Assembly: GCA_023428065.1 (NCBI GenBank)
Contig: JAEYZI010000025.1
Location: forward strand, 1-28,889
DNA from: Actinomycetes bacterium
GTDB lineage: Bacteria > Actinomycetota > Actinomycetes > Actinomycetales > Microbacteriaceae
Direction of reading: 5' to 3'
Length of the DNA stretch: 28,889 nucleotides
How positions within the stretch are numbered: the first letter of the stretch is position 1; every line of letters starts with the position of its first letter. Position numbers and translations under genes: made by a program. This document shows positions 1 through 7,232 of this stretch, one piece after another. Under the pieces are notes generated by a model that saw only the letters and a program-made list of their open reading frames with translations, was not told where the DNA came from and ran no database searches.

Positions 1-930
1 GACGAGCTCCGGCCGCTCCACGATGTACACCTCGGCACCGCGGAACGAGAGCAGCTCGGCGAACACGGCGCTCAGCCCGGACTGCCGGCACGTCTGCACG
101 ACAAGTCGGCTGATGAGCTCGCTCGCGATCACCCACTCGACGTCATCGCCGCCCACGAGCCGCGCGGCCTCCAGATTCGACCGGTCTCGCAGCTCCCCCA
201 CTACGTGCAGGCCACGCGCGGGAGATTCGGCGGATCGCGTCACCGCGAGCGCCGTCTTGATGACCGCCGCATCCGGATCGGGTTCCGACTCCGGCGAGAC
301 GAGGATCACGCTCCGGGCCATGTGCGGGCTCCCGAGCGCCAGGTCGGCGAGCGACATGGGGTCACCTGAGCGGCAGACGACCATCGTCGACCCGGTGTCT
401 CCGACATGAAGTCGGATCTCATCCTCCATCTCGACCTTGTCGCGCGGCGCGAGCACGACGATGACGCTTCTCGCCCGCGACTCATTCGCGAGGACGAGCT
501 CTCGGATGATCGAGAAAACCTTCTCGCTCCACCCCAGGACGAGAGTGTGGTCGGTCTCGAGCACTCGCGAGCGGCCTTTGCGAAGCTCGTCGATCTTCGC
601 GTCGAAGCCGCTTGAGACGATGCCGATGAGGCTCGCGACGATGATGAGCCCGCCGATCGTGACGACGAGCATCGCGATGCGGAAGCCCCAGCCCCGATCC
701 CCGCCCATCGTGCCCGGATCGAGGGTGCGCATGAGGTTGCCCCAGAAGATGTCGAGGAAGTCCGCCTCCGGCTCATCCTCAGGATGCAGCGGCAGTGCCC
801 ACACGATGAGGGCGACGATCGACACGAATGCGAAGGAGGCGGCCCCCAGCAATCCGATGAGCGCGATCGTGCCCTTCGACATCCACACATCGAAGCGGTA
901 TCGGATTCGGTCGAGACGACTCGGCTGCAT
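1..930 (-). CDS. CASTOR/POLLUX-type ion channel-like protein (3' end outside window)
   Basis: The frame is open on the minus strand from an ATG at 930 to the left edge, giving 310 codons with no stop. An N-terminal segment of about 45 residues carries one membrane helix (residues 20-40). A second strongly hydrophobic helix lies near residues 75-100 and ends in IGIVSSGFD. Next come an LRKGRSRVLETDHTLVLGWSEK block and a Rossmann-like NAD-binding/RCK region. This order and the WSEK motif are typical of bacterial relatives of the plant CASTOR/POLLUX channels, often labelled TrkA-N or NAD-binding lipoprotein. The family is taken to be membrane channels gated through RCK domains; the transported ion is unknown here. 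AGGGAG, four bases upstream, supports this ATG over in-frame ATGs at 948 and 960. The family is about 600-650 residues long, so about half is missing. Confidence 0.8.
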   Translation of the reverse strand, partial: MQPSRLDRIRYRFDVWMSKGTIALIGLLGAASFAFVSIVALIVWALPLHPEDEPEADFLDIFWGNLMRTLDPGTMGGDRGWGFRIAMLVVTIGGLIIVASLIGIVSSGFDAKIDELRKGRSRVLETDHTLVLGWSEKVFSIIRELVLANESRARSVIVVLAPRDKVEMEDEIRLHVGDTGSTMVVCRSGDPMSLADLALGSPHMARSVILVSPESEPDPDAAVIKTALAVTRSAESPARGLHVVGELRDRSNLEAARLVGGDDVEWVIASELISRLVVQTCRQSGLSAVFAELLSFRGAEVYIVERPELV

Positions 931-991
931 GGGACTCCCTCGGCTCATACCCAGCGGCATCGACGTTACCGATCAGATGCCGCCTCGCCCT

Positions 992-1009
992 CACCCCCGC
1001 TCGGGGGTG
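992..1009. terminator. Short G/C hairpin downstream of rpsO
   Basis: CACCCCCG and CGGGGGTG form a perfect 8-bp inverted repeat with a 2-base loop. It lies after the larger rpsO hairpin and before the channel gene. No T-run follows on either strand, so a role in termination is only plausible. Confidence 0.35.
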
Positions 1010-1030
1010 CTGTCAGGCTCGACCGAACGA

Positions 1031-1062
1031 CGAAGGCCGCCACCCGCAGGTGACGGCCTTCG
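1031..1062 (-). terminator. rpsO terminator hairpin
   Basis: CGAAGGCCG (1031-1039) pairs perfectly with CGGCCTTCG (1054-1062). The stem continues through CACC/GGTG after one C-A mismatch, leaving a CGCA loop. It begins 24 bases past the rpsO stop. There is no clear U-tract, as is common for terminators in high-GC actinobacteria. Confidence 0.7.
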
Positions 1063-1086
1063 CAAGAAGTTCGGTGTCGATCGACG

Positions 1087-1356
1087 TCAGCGACGCAGCC
1101 CGAGGCGCTCGATGAGCGAACGGTAGCGGTTGATGTCGACATCCTGGAGGTAGCCCAGGAGGCGACGACGCTGGCCCACGAGGAGCAGCAGGCCACGACG
1201 CGAGTGGTGGTCGTGCTTGTGCTCCTTGAGGTGCTCCGTGAGGTCCTTGATGCGCTTGGTGAGAAGAGCGACCTGGACCTCGGGGGATCCGGTGTCTCCG
1301 GGGGCGGTGGCGTACTCGTCGATGATCGCCTTCTTGACGTCTGCATCCAGTGCCAT
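1087..1356 (-). CDS. rpsO: 30S ribosomal protein S15
   Basis: The product is 89 residues, the normal length for S15. It binds the central domain of 16S rRNA early in assembly of the 30S platform and contacts 23S rRNA across the subunit interface. The family motifs are all present: TGSPEVQVALLTKRI (about 22-36), LTEHLKEHKHDHHSRRGLL (about 39-57) and LLGYLQ..RYRSLIERLGLR at the C-terminus. The ATG at 1356 is preceded by AAGGGGA, a strong ribosome binding site. The gene stands alone on the minus strand and is followed by a hairpin terminator. In many bacteria pnp lies next to rpsO; it is not seen within this window. Confidence 0.98.
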   Translation of the reverse strand: MALDADVKKAIIDEYATAPGDTGSPEVQVALLTKRIKDLTEHLKEHKHDHHSRRGLLLLVGQRRRLLGYLQDVDINRYRSLIERLGLRR

Positions 1357-1477
1357 AGAGGGATCCCCTTTCTCTCGTTGCGCGGTGCACCCCACCCGAT
1401 GCGGGGGCTCTCTCGATCCGCGGCCGTTGGACGGCAACCTGCCCACTCTACCAGACCGGACCCGAAGGCCCGGTCGG

Positions 1478-1969
1478 TCAGCGCACCGCGAGAACGAGCG
1501 TGAGGAGGAAGGAGAGCACGACGAGGAGCGCGAAGCACGACGAGATGACGACGCCCGCGATCGCCCACCCGCGACGGCGCAGCATCCCGTCCGCGGTCTC
1601 GCGGATGCCGCGCACGCCGAAGCGCAGCGACACCGTCGCGAGCCCCGCGACGACGAGGAGCTTGATGCCCTCGAGGAAGAGAGCCGCCTCGAGCAGGTGC
1701 GCCGCGTCGGCGACGAGGATGACGACACCGAGCGTGAGCGAGCCGAGCACGACGTTCGCGACGACCAGCAGGAGCGCGAGTTGAAGACTCCGCGTCGCCG
1801 CGACGTCGGCCGGCCGCCGCCCCGCCTCCGCGATGACGACGCGCGCGCCGCAGTGTGCGCAGAACGGCTCTGACGTGGTGCCACGCGTTCCGCACGACGC
1901 GCACGCGAGACCCCGCCTCGAGTTCTCCGTGCCGAACGCGGCGCGGGTCGAGGGGGCGGCGACCGTCAT
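1478..1969 (-). CDS. Zinc-ribbon membrane protein of unknown function
   Basis: A small integral membrane protein of about 163 residues. An N-terminal CASC...CAHC pair (about residues 24-41) looks like a zinc ribbon. After a short linker come three or four hydrophobic segments: LALLLVVANVVLGSLTLGVVILVA, LFLEGIKLLVVAGLATVSL and a C-terminal WAIAGVVISSCFALLVVLSFLLTL. I do not recognise a named family. The start is uncertain. In-frame GTG (2011) and ATG (1978) codons lie upstream, but the ATG at 1969 has a CACAAT -10-like element seven bases before it, suggesting a leaderless transcript. The gene is divergent from the MarP-like protease, with about 115 bases between them. Confidence 0.7.
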   Translation of the reverse strand: MTVAAPSTRAAFGTENSRRGLACASCGTRGTTSEPFCAHCGARVVIAEAGRRPADVAATRSLQLALLLVVANVVLGSLTLGVVILVADAAHLLEAALFLEGIKLLVVAGLATVSLRFGVRGIRETADGMLRRRGWAIAGVVISSCFALLVVLSFLLTLVLAVR

Positions 1970-2083
1970 GCCCCCCATTGTGGGGGCACCCGTCGAGCCG
2001 CGGCAAGACACGCCCGGCGACGCTCAGGAGACTGGGAGGGTGGCGCGACCGGCCACCGGCACGCCGTTTGGGAGACTGGATCG

Positions 2084-3283
2084 GTGATCGCCGCCCGCCT
2101 GCTCGACGTGCTGCTCGTGCTCGTGCTGCTCGTCTACCTCGGGGAGGGCTGGCGCAACGGCGTTCTGCGCAGCCTGAGCGCGATCCTCGGCGTCGCGGCC
2201 GGCGGCATCGCCGCGTTCTTCGCCGTGCCCCTGCTCGCCGCCCTCGTGCCCTCCCCCGAGTGGCGGCTCGGGGTGTCGGTGAGCCTCGCCGTGCTGCTGC
2301 TCGCGGGCGGTCACCTGCTGGGCGTCGCGATCGGGAGGGCCCTCCGCGGCCGTCGGAGCGACGACCCGCGCCGAGACCGCGATCTCACGACGGCCGAGCG
2401 GCTGCTCGGCGCGGTCGCCAACGTCGTGGCCGCGGCGCTCGTCGCGACTCTCGTCGCGGGCAGCGTCTCCCAGCTCGGCGTTCCCGTGCTCTCCCAGGCC
2501 GTCAACCGCTCGGTCGTCATCGGCACGATCGAGCGCATCACGCCGGGGCCGGTCGCCGAGTCGCTCGCGCGCGTGCGCTCCGCCATCCTCGAGCAGGGCA
2601 TCCCCACGATCGACGAGGCGCTCGGCGGCGTGACGGCGGGCCAGGCGCCGCCCGACGTGGAGACCTCCTCCGATCCCCTCGCGGCGGCCGCACGCTCCGT
2701 CGTGCGCATCAGCGGCACCGCCTTCGCGTGCGGCCAGAACCAGTCGGGCAGCGGCTTCGTCGTCGCGCCGGAACGCATCGTGACCAACGCGCACGTCGTC
2801 GCGGGGGTCGCCTCGCCCGTCGTCGAGTTGCCGGACGGCGACACGCTCGACGCCCGCGTCGTGTGGTTCGATCCCGACGGCGATGTCGCCGTGCTCGCCG
2901 TTCCGGGGATGGATGCCGCGCCGCTGCGCCTCGCGGACGCCGCGATCGGCGACCGCGGCGTCGTCGACGGCTACCCGCACGGCGGCCCGTTCATCTCGTC
3001 GCCCGCCGAGGTGCTCGCCATCACCGACGAACGCGTCGCCGACATCTACGGCGAGAGCTCGAGCGTGCGGGAGGTCGCCACGATCGCCGCCGACGTGCAG
3101 CCTGGGAACTCGGGCGGCCCCCTCGTGACCCTCGACGGCCGCGTCGCGGGCATCGTGTTCGCTCGCAACGCCGACCTCGCGAACCTCGGCTACGTCACGA
3201 CGCTCGGCCAGCTCGCGCCCCTGCTCACGAGCGCGGAGTCGCTCACCGCGCCCGTGGAGCCCGGGCACTGCATCGCAGGCTGA
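2084..3283 (+). CDS. MarP-like membrane-anchored trypsin-fold serine protease
   Basis: The product is 399 residues, matching the length of mycobacterial MarP (Rv3671c), a periplasmic protease needed for acid and oxidative stress resistance. The first 130 residues form a CvpA-like four-helix membrane anchor. The protease domain follows from about 200. The catalytic triad is visible: His237 in IVTNAHVV, Asp267 in DPDGDVAVL and Ser343 in QPGNSGGPL. Cys216 and Cys396 sit where MarP carries its stabilising disulfide. No PDZ domain follows, unlike DegP/HtrA. The GTG start at 2084 has GAGACT ending six bases upstream, compatible with leaderless transcription, while GGGAGA could serve as a ribosome binding site. 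The stop lies five bases from the convergent SnoaL gene. Confidence 0.9.
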   Translation: MIAARLLDVLLVLVLLVYLGEGWRNGVLRSLSAILGVAAGGIAAFFAVPLLAALVPSPEWRLGVSVSLAVLLLAGGHLLGVAIGRALRGRRSDDPRRDRDLTTAERLLGAVANVVAAALVATLVAGSVSQLGVPVLSQAVNRSVVIGTIERITPGPVAESLARVRSAILEQGIPTIDEALGGVTAGQAPPDVETSSDPLAAAARSVVRISGTAFACGQNQSGSGFVVAPERIVTNAHVVAGVASPVVELPDGDTLDARVVWFDPDGDVAVLAVPGMDAAPLRLADAAIGDRGVVDGYPHGGPFISSPAEVLAITDERVADIYGESSSVREVATIAADVQPGNSGGPLVTLDGRVAGIVFARNADLANLGYVTTLGQLAPLLTSAESLTAPVEPGHCIAG

Positions 3284-3288
3284 TCCGC

Positions 3289-3654
3289 TCAGTCGCCTTC
3301 GGGACGCGTCATATACCACTCCGTGAAGCGGCGCGCGCGAGCGTCGTCGTCGAGCTCGATGAGCCACAGGTTGTCGTAGCGACGCCCCTCCGTGTAGTCG
3401 ACCCGCAGCTGCGCGATCCCGAGGTCGCCGTCGACGGCGATGACGCGGCTCTCATAGCTCGACGTGCCCGGCTCGTCGGCGGCCTCGAGCCACCCCGCGA
3501 CGATGGCCTCGTGACCGGCCCAGGGCGCATCCGACGGCCCCGTGCGGTACTCGGCGTCGGGCGTGAAGAGCGCGCGGATGTCGTCGGGGTCGTTCGACTC
3601 CCACGCCACCCGATAGCGGTCGATCCAGTTCTCGATCTGTGTGCGATCCGTCAT
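3289..3654 (-). CDS. SnoaL-like / NTF2-fold protein
   Basis: A soluble protein of about 121 residues with the SnoaL/NTF2-like cone fold. Visible hallmarks are the helix IENWIDRYRVAWESNDPDDIRALFTPDAEYRTGP near the N-terminus, then W.GHEAIVAGWL, a glycine-rich turn in the middle, and paired beta strands (IAQLRVDY, YDNLWLIEL) ending in TEWYMTRP. Members include polyketide cyclases, dehydratases and many proteins with no assigned reaction. The last 25 residues resemble family members annotated only as nuclear transport factor 2. The ATG at 3654 is chosen over an ATG six codons upstream, because GGTGG precedes it closely and the upstream residues are not family-like. A weak TACACC element also lies six bases before it. 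Confidence 0.8.
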   Translation of the reverse strand: MTDRTQIENWIDRYRVAWESNDPDDIRALFTPDAEYRTGPSDAPWAGHEAIVAGWLEAADEPGTSSYESRVIAVDGDLGIAQLRVDYTEGRRYDNLWLIELDDDARARRFTEWYMTRPEGD

Positions 3655-3733
3655 GCCACCGGTGTAGCCCACGCCCCCGACACGCGCGGGGTTGACGCGT
3701 CGCGGCGCCCGGGTGCACCCTGGAAGCAGTTCA

Positions 3734-3784
3734 ACTCATCGCCCAGAAGAGCCGGAGTCATCGACCCGCCACTGGGCGATGAGT
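3734..3784. terminator. Perfect 13-bp inverted repeat downstream of prsW
   Basis: ACTCATCGCCCAG (3734-3746) and CTGGGCGATGAGT (3772-3784) are perfect inverted copies with a 25-base loop. The repeat begins 10 bases past the prsW stop and lies before the SnoaL gene. It is probably the prsW transcription terminator. The loop is long and no U-tract follows, so an mRNA 3'-end stabiliser or protein binding site is also possible. Confidence 0.5.
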
Positions 3785-3794
3785 CTTTCGCGGC

Positions 3795-5012
3795 CTACCC
3801 GGCGGGACGCGTCGCCACCTGGAGCGCCTGCCGCGAGGCGGTGAGCTTGCCGAGCAGCTCCTGCTCGTCGCGCGGCGCGCCGATGCGGTCGCGGCCCGCG
3901 ACGATGCGCTGGCGCGTGAACGCGAGGGTCGTCGCATCGCGGATGTACGCCTTCATGACGGGCCCGAGCCCGTTCGCGCGCGCCCACCGCATGGCGTGCG
4001 CCCGGCCCGCTCCCGTCGCGAGGGTCGCGACCTCGTAGGGGCTCAGCCATCCGGCGTTCGCGTACTCCGCGAGACGCTCCTGTGTGAGCTTGGTCTCGCG
4101 CTTGCGCAGCTGCACGACGAGCACGATCGACGCCGCGAAGAGCGGCATCTGCAGCACGAGGTAGAGCAGGAACCAGCCGAGGAGGCCGAGGTAGGAGGTG
4201 CCGTTCCACAGCGCGTGGAGGCTGATCGCCGGAAGGAGGCCCACGAGGAACCCGCCGACGCCGCCCGCGACGCTCTTGCGGCCCCACAGTCCGATGAAGA
4301 GCCCCGTCATCGCGGTGAACATCGCGTGGGCGTAGGGGGACATGACGCCGCGGACGAAGAAGGTGAGGAGCGCGTCGACCGACAGGAGGCCGGAGTACGC
4401 CATCGCCTGCGAGAAGTAGAGGATGTTCTCGGTGAAGGCGAAACCGCCCGCGATGACGGCCGCGTACACGATGCCGTCGACCGGGCCGTCGAAGTACCGG
4501 CGGGCCACGAGGAAGATGAGCAGCACGCCGAGACCCTTCGCGATCTCCTCCACGACGGGCGCCTGCACGACCGTGCCGAGCACGTCGAGCGCGTCGGCGT
4601 CGACCCCCGCGGAGTAGCTCGTGAGCTGGATGCCGACGTCGACGAGCAGCGCGATGGCGACCGACATGACCGCGCCCCACAGGAAGCCGAAGACGAGCAG
4701 GCCGCGCGGCTCCGGCTCCCAGCGGTCGATCCAGGCGACGCCGAGCATGACGATGACGAGCGGGACGACGGCGAGCACGCCGCCGAGCAGCAGGAGCGTC
4801 GGGCCGAGCGCGAGGAGCAGGTAGGCGAGCAGGGCGACGCCGAAGAGCCCGATGACGATGAACCCCGCGATGGCCCAGCCGAGGAGGCTGGGGCGCGGTT
4901 TCACCTGCTGCGCGAGCACGGGCTGGGGAGGCGTCTGGGTCTGGGCCTGCACCTCGACGGGCGCGGCGGCCGGCTGGGGTGCCGTCGGGTCGGTGGTGGT
5001 TTCGAAGGACAT
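3795..5012 (-). CDS. PrsW family intramembrane metalloprotease
   Basis: The product is 405 residues with a proline/glutamine-rich cytosolic N-terminus (about 40 residues) followed by eight or so membrane helices. The PrsW signature motifs are all visible: EEIAKG (155-160), FTEN (193-196), a histidine in YAHAMFTAMTG (229) and another in HALWNG (266). These residues bind zinc and catalyse cleavage in membranes. In Bacillus subtilis PrsW cleaves the anti-sigma factor RsiW. No anti-sigma gene is next to this copy, so its substrate is unknown. The C-terminal 100 residues are charged and outside the core family domain. The ATG at 5012 has TAGGGT ending six bases upstream and no separate Shine-Dalgarno, suggesting leaderless transcription. 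Confidence 0.9.
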   Translation of the reverse strand: MSFETTTDPTAPQPAAAPVEVQAQTQTPPQPVLAQQVKPRPSLLGWAIAGFIVIGLFGVALLAYLLLALGPTLLLLGGVLAVVPLVIVMLGVAWIDRWEPEPRGLLVFGFLWGAVMSVAIALLVDVGIQLTSYSAGVDADALDVLGTVVQAPVVEEIAKGLGVLLIFLVARRYFDGPVDGIVYAAVIAGGFAFTENILYFSQAMAYSGLLSVDALLTFFVRGVMSPYAHAMFTAMTGLFIGLWGRKSVAGGVGGFLVGLLPAISLHALWNGTSYLGLLGWFLLYLVLQMPLFAASIVLVVQLRKRETKLTQERLAEYANAGWLSPYEVATLATGAGRAHAMRWARANGLGPVMKAYIRDATTLAFTRQRIVAGRDRIGAPRDEQELLGKLTASRQALQVATRPAG

Positions 5013-5051
5013 GCCGTCACCCTATCGACGGCGAGGGCACCGAACGGGGAG

Positions 5052-5837
5052 CTACTTCTGCTGTTCGCGGAGGATCGCGAGCGCACGCGAGACGCGATCG
5101 CGCAGACCCGGCACGTTCTTGCGCTGCGGGATGCGCGCCCGCTCGAGCAAGGCGACGACCTCCGCGCGCTGCGCGGCACGCACCGCGTCGATCGCCTCCT
5201 GACGCACGACGGCAGCACGAACGGCGACGATGAAGGCCGCGACACCGAGCGCCGCCGCGACGATCGCCCCCACCGCGAACCCGGCCTCGCCGTCCGCGAA
5301 GGCCGCGATGGCGGCCGCGACGCCGATGCCGAGCACGGCGAGCAGCGCCACGAGGCGCAGGGTCGGCGCGGCGGCGGAGCGCCGTGCGCGCGAGCGATCG
5401 GCCTCCGCGAGGCGCGCGTCGAAGGCCGCGAGCTCCTCGGGCTCGAGCTGGAGCACCGCCCGGTCGCGCAGATCGCGCCGGATGCGGGCGTAGGTCGGGC
5501 GGTCGCGCCGCACGACGACGAGCACCGCGAGCGTGCCGATCCCGAAGGCGATCGCGGCGACGCCCACGAGGATGAGGAACGCCGTGAGGGGGCGGTGGTC
5601 GTCGAGCAGCACTCGCGCGGCGACGTCGATCGCGAAGGCGAGCAGCACGGCCGTCACCGCGGCGACCGCCATAGTCCAGGTGAGCTCGCGCACGGTGTTG
5701 CGCGTGATGACCTCGGGGTCGTCGGTGTCGCGCACGCGACGGGCGTCGATGAAGCCCGTGATGGCGTCGCCGACCTGCAGCGCGAGGATCGAGGTCTGCA
5801 GGAGGAGGGCGACGACGAGCAGCGGGACGAGATCCAC
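5052..5837 (-). CDS. Four-helix membrane protein of unknown function
   Basis: The product is 261 residues. Two hydrophobic pairs flank a central charged cytosolic region. Helices lie at about 5-25 (LVPLLVVALLLQTSILAL), 53-75, 85-110, then 160-178 and 185-210 after the charged stretch RRDRPTYARIRRDLRDRAVLQ. The C-terminal 50 residues form a predicted amphipathic helix rich in Arg and Glu. I do not recognise the family. The GTG at 5837 follows the uppS stop by nine bases. A TAGGGT -10-like element made partly from that stop codon ends six bases before the GTG, so the gene may be both co-transcribed with uppS and separately transcribed. Its position suggests an envelope role, but nothing in the sequence proves one. 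Confidence 0.75.
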   Translation of the reverse strand: MDLVPLLVVALLLQTSILALQVGDAITGFIDARRVRDTDDPEVITRNTVRELTWTMAVAAVTAVLLAFAIDVAARVLLDDHRPLTAFLILVGVAAIAFGIGTLAVLVVVRRDRPTYARIRRDLRDRAVLQLEPEELAAFDARLAEADRSRARRSAAAPTLRLVALLAVLGIGVAAAIAAFADGEAGFAVGAIVAAALGVAAFIVAVRAAVVRQEAIDAVRAAQRAEVVALLERARIPQRKNVPGLRDRVSRALAILREQQK

Positions 5838-5846
5838 GAAGCGACC

Positions 5847-6680
5847 CTAACGCAGCCCGGATTCCCCGCCCGGCGTGGCGGCCTCGGGGGCGTCGACCGC
5901 CGCGCCGAAGCGTCTCGTGCGCGACGCGTAGAGCTCGATCGCGCGCCACAGCTCCGCGCGCCCGAAGTCGGGCCACAGGGTGTCGAGGAAGACGAGCTCG
6001 GCGTAGGCGGACTGCCACAGCAGGAAGTTGCTCGTGCGCTGCTCCCCCGAGCTGCGCACGAAGAGGTCGACGTCGGGCATGTCGGGCACGTAGAGGTGCC
6101 GGGCGATCGTGTTTTCGCTGATGCGCTCGGGGTGGAGCCGCCCCGCGGCGACCTCGCGCGCGATGCCGCGGACGGCGTCCTGGATCTCGGTGCGGCCGCC
6201 GTAGTTGACGCACATCGTGAGGGTGAGCGTCGAGTTGTGCGCCGTGAGCCGCTCGGCGAACTGCAGCTCGTCGATGACGGAGCGCCAGAGCTTCGGTCGG
6301 CGCCCGGCCCAGCGCACACGCACGCCCCACTCGTTGAGCTGGTCGCGGCGGCGATGCAGCACGTCGCGGTTGAAGCCCATGAGGAAGCGCACCTCGTCGG
6401 GGCTGCGCTTCCAGTTCTCGGTCGAGAAGGCGTACACCGAGAGGTACTCGACGCCGATCTGGATGGCGCCCGCGACGACGTCGAGGAGCGCCGCCTCCCC
6501 CGCCTTGTGCCCCTCGACGCGCGTGAGACCCCGCCGGTTCGCCCAGCGGCCGTTGCCGTCCATGACGATCGCGACGTGCCTCGGCACCGCGCTTGCGGGG
6601 ATCGCGGGCGGGTACTGGCCGGTCCAGTCGAGCGGCACGAAGTCGACCGCGTCGCGATGGGTCTTCGGCACCGGTGTCAC
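5847..6680 (-). CDS. uppS: Polyprenyl (undecaprenyl/decaprenyl) diphosphate synthase
   Basis: A cis-prenyltransferase that adds isopentenyl units to an allylic diphosphate to make the lipid carrier for peptidoglycan and wall polymers. The product is 277 residues. The catalytic MDGNGRWA motif starts near residue 40 (Asp41), followed by GHKAG, the YAFSTENWKR loop, CVNYGGR and the C-terminal RSSGEQRTSNFLLWQSAYAELVF, which binds the homoallylic substrate. In actinobacteria the product is often C50 decaprenyl diphosphate; chain length cannot be read reliably here. The GTG at 6680 has TAGGGT ending six bases upstream (6687-6692), indicating a leaderless start. The gene is divergent from the ArsR regulator. 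Confidence 0.95.
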   Translation of the reverse strand: MTPVPKTHRDAVDFVPLDWTGQYPPAIPASAVPRHVAIVMDGNGRWANRRGLTRVEGHKAGEAALLDVVAGAIQIGVEYLSVYAFSTENWKRSPDEVRFLMGFNRDVLHRRRDQLNEWGVRVRWAGRRPKLWRSVIDELQFAERLTAHNSTLTLTMCVNYGGRTEIQDAVRGIAREVAAGRLHPERISENTIARHLYVPDMPDVDLFVRSSGEQRTSNFLLWQSAYAELVFLDTLWPDFGRAELWRAIELYASRTRRFGAAVDAPEAATPGGESGLR

Positions 6681-6709
6681 ACCTCGACCCTAGTTCTCTC
6701 CCGTGGGCG

Positions 6710-6738
6710 TTGACACCGCGGCCCTCGGCAACGACACT
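6710..6738 (+). promoter_or_regulatory. Candidate arsR promoter
   Basis: A perfect TTGACA (6710-6715) is followed after 17 bases by GACACT (6733-6738), a weak -10. The ArsR-type palindrome begins at 6736, overlapping this -10 and the expected transcription start, as expected for autorepression. An alternative -10 (TAAGTA, 6751-6756) lies inside the palindrome. Confidence 0.5.
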
Positions 6739-6755
6739 TAGCGATCCGGCTAAGT
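6736..6755. promoter_or_regulatory. ArsR-type operator palindrome
   Basis: ACTTAGC (6736-6742) and GCTAAGT (6749-6755) are perfect 7-bp inverted arms separated by six bases. A TTAGC/GCTAA core is the sort of site bound by ArsR regulators paired with SRPBCC proteins. It sits between the -35 and the GTG start of the regulator at 6776. Confidence 0.7.
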
Positions 6756-6775
6756 ATTCGAGCGGGGTCGATGCG

Positions 6776-7084
6776 GTGTTCGCCGCGCTCGCCGACCCGA
6801 CTCGCCGCGCGATGGTCGAGCGTCTGTCCGAGGGGCCAGCATCCGTCAGCGAGCTCGCGCGGCCGTTCGCGATCACTCTGCCGACCGCCACCCGGCACAT
6901 CGCCCAGCTCTCGGCCGCGGGACTCGTCAGCTCGACGAAGCGAGGGCGGGTATGGATGTGCCGCCTCGAGCGGGCTCCCCTCGACGCGACGGCCGCATGG
7001 ATCGAGGAACGCCGCCGACGCTGGGAGACCCGGCTCGGCGCGCTCGACGTCCTCATCACCGAACGGGAAGGACCCCACCCATGA
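6776..7084 (+). CDS. ArsR family winged-helix transcriptional repressor
   Basis: A regulator of about 102 residues. It opens with FAALADPTRRAMVERLSEGPASVSELARPF, the classic ArsR N-terminus. The recognition helix follows in ITLPTATRHIAQLSAAGLVSSTKRGR and the wing in VWMCRLE. No cysteine-rich metal site is seen, so this belongs to the non-metal group usually encoded beside an SRPBCC/AHSA1 protein. That is exactly its context: its stop overlaps the next ATG as ATGA. The GTG at 6776 is preceded by AGCGGGG about eight bases upstream; an ATG at 6771 is out of frame. Autorepression through the palindrome at 6736-6755 is inferred. The partner gene has lost its core, so the regulator may now be an orphan. 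Confidence 0.85.
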   Translation: MFAALADPTRRAMVERLSEGPASVSELARPFAITLPTATRHIAQLSAAGLVSSTKRGRVWMCRLERAPLDATAAWIEERRRRWETRLGALDVLITEREGPHP

Positions 7085-7224
7085 CCGCACGCAACGTCAC
7101 CCTCACGCGACGCATCGCCGCGACGCCCGAGGCCGTGTTCCGCTACTGGACCGACCCCGAGCTCCTCCGCTGGGCCGCCGGGCTCGACAAGCTCGCCCGG
7201 GTCCTGGAAGGCGCCGCGGGCTGA
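7081..7224 (+). pseudogene. Remnant of SRPBCC (AHSA1-like) protein with internal deletion
   Basis: This is an open frame of 47 codons that starts in the ATGA overlap with the ArsR gene. Its first 30 residues (NVTLTRRIAATPEAVFRYWTDPELL) are the usual beginning of an SRPBCC/AHSA1 protein. The next residues (GLDKLARVLEGA) look like the usual final helix. Normal members have 140-160 residues, so about 100 central residues, including the whole ligand cavity, seem to be gone in frame. The short product could be made but cannot form the fold. It ends eight bases from the convergent recO stop. The alternative, a genuine small protein, is less likely because both ends match the family. Confidence 0.65.
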
Positions 7225-7232
7225 AGCCGGCG

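Noticed and set aside
2084..3283. DegP/HtrA-type protease
   Set aside because: There is a CvpA-like four-helix anchor and no PDZ domain; length and cysteine pair fit MarP.
3996..6713. A very long plus-strand open frame of 905 codons
   Set aside because: It runs antisense to prsW, the 5052-5837 membrane gene and uppS, and is rich in Arg, Glu, Asp and His as expected for the mirror of high-GC genes. No family motif is seen.
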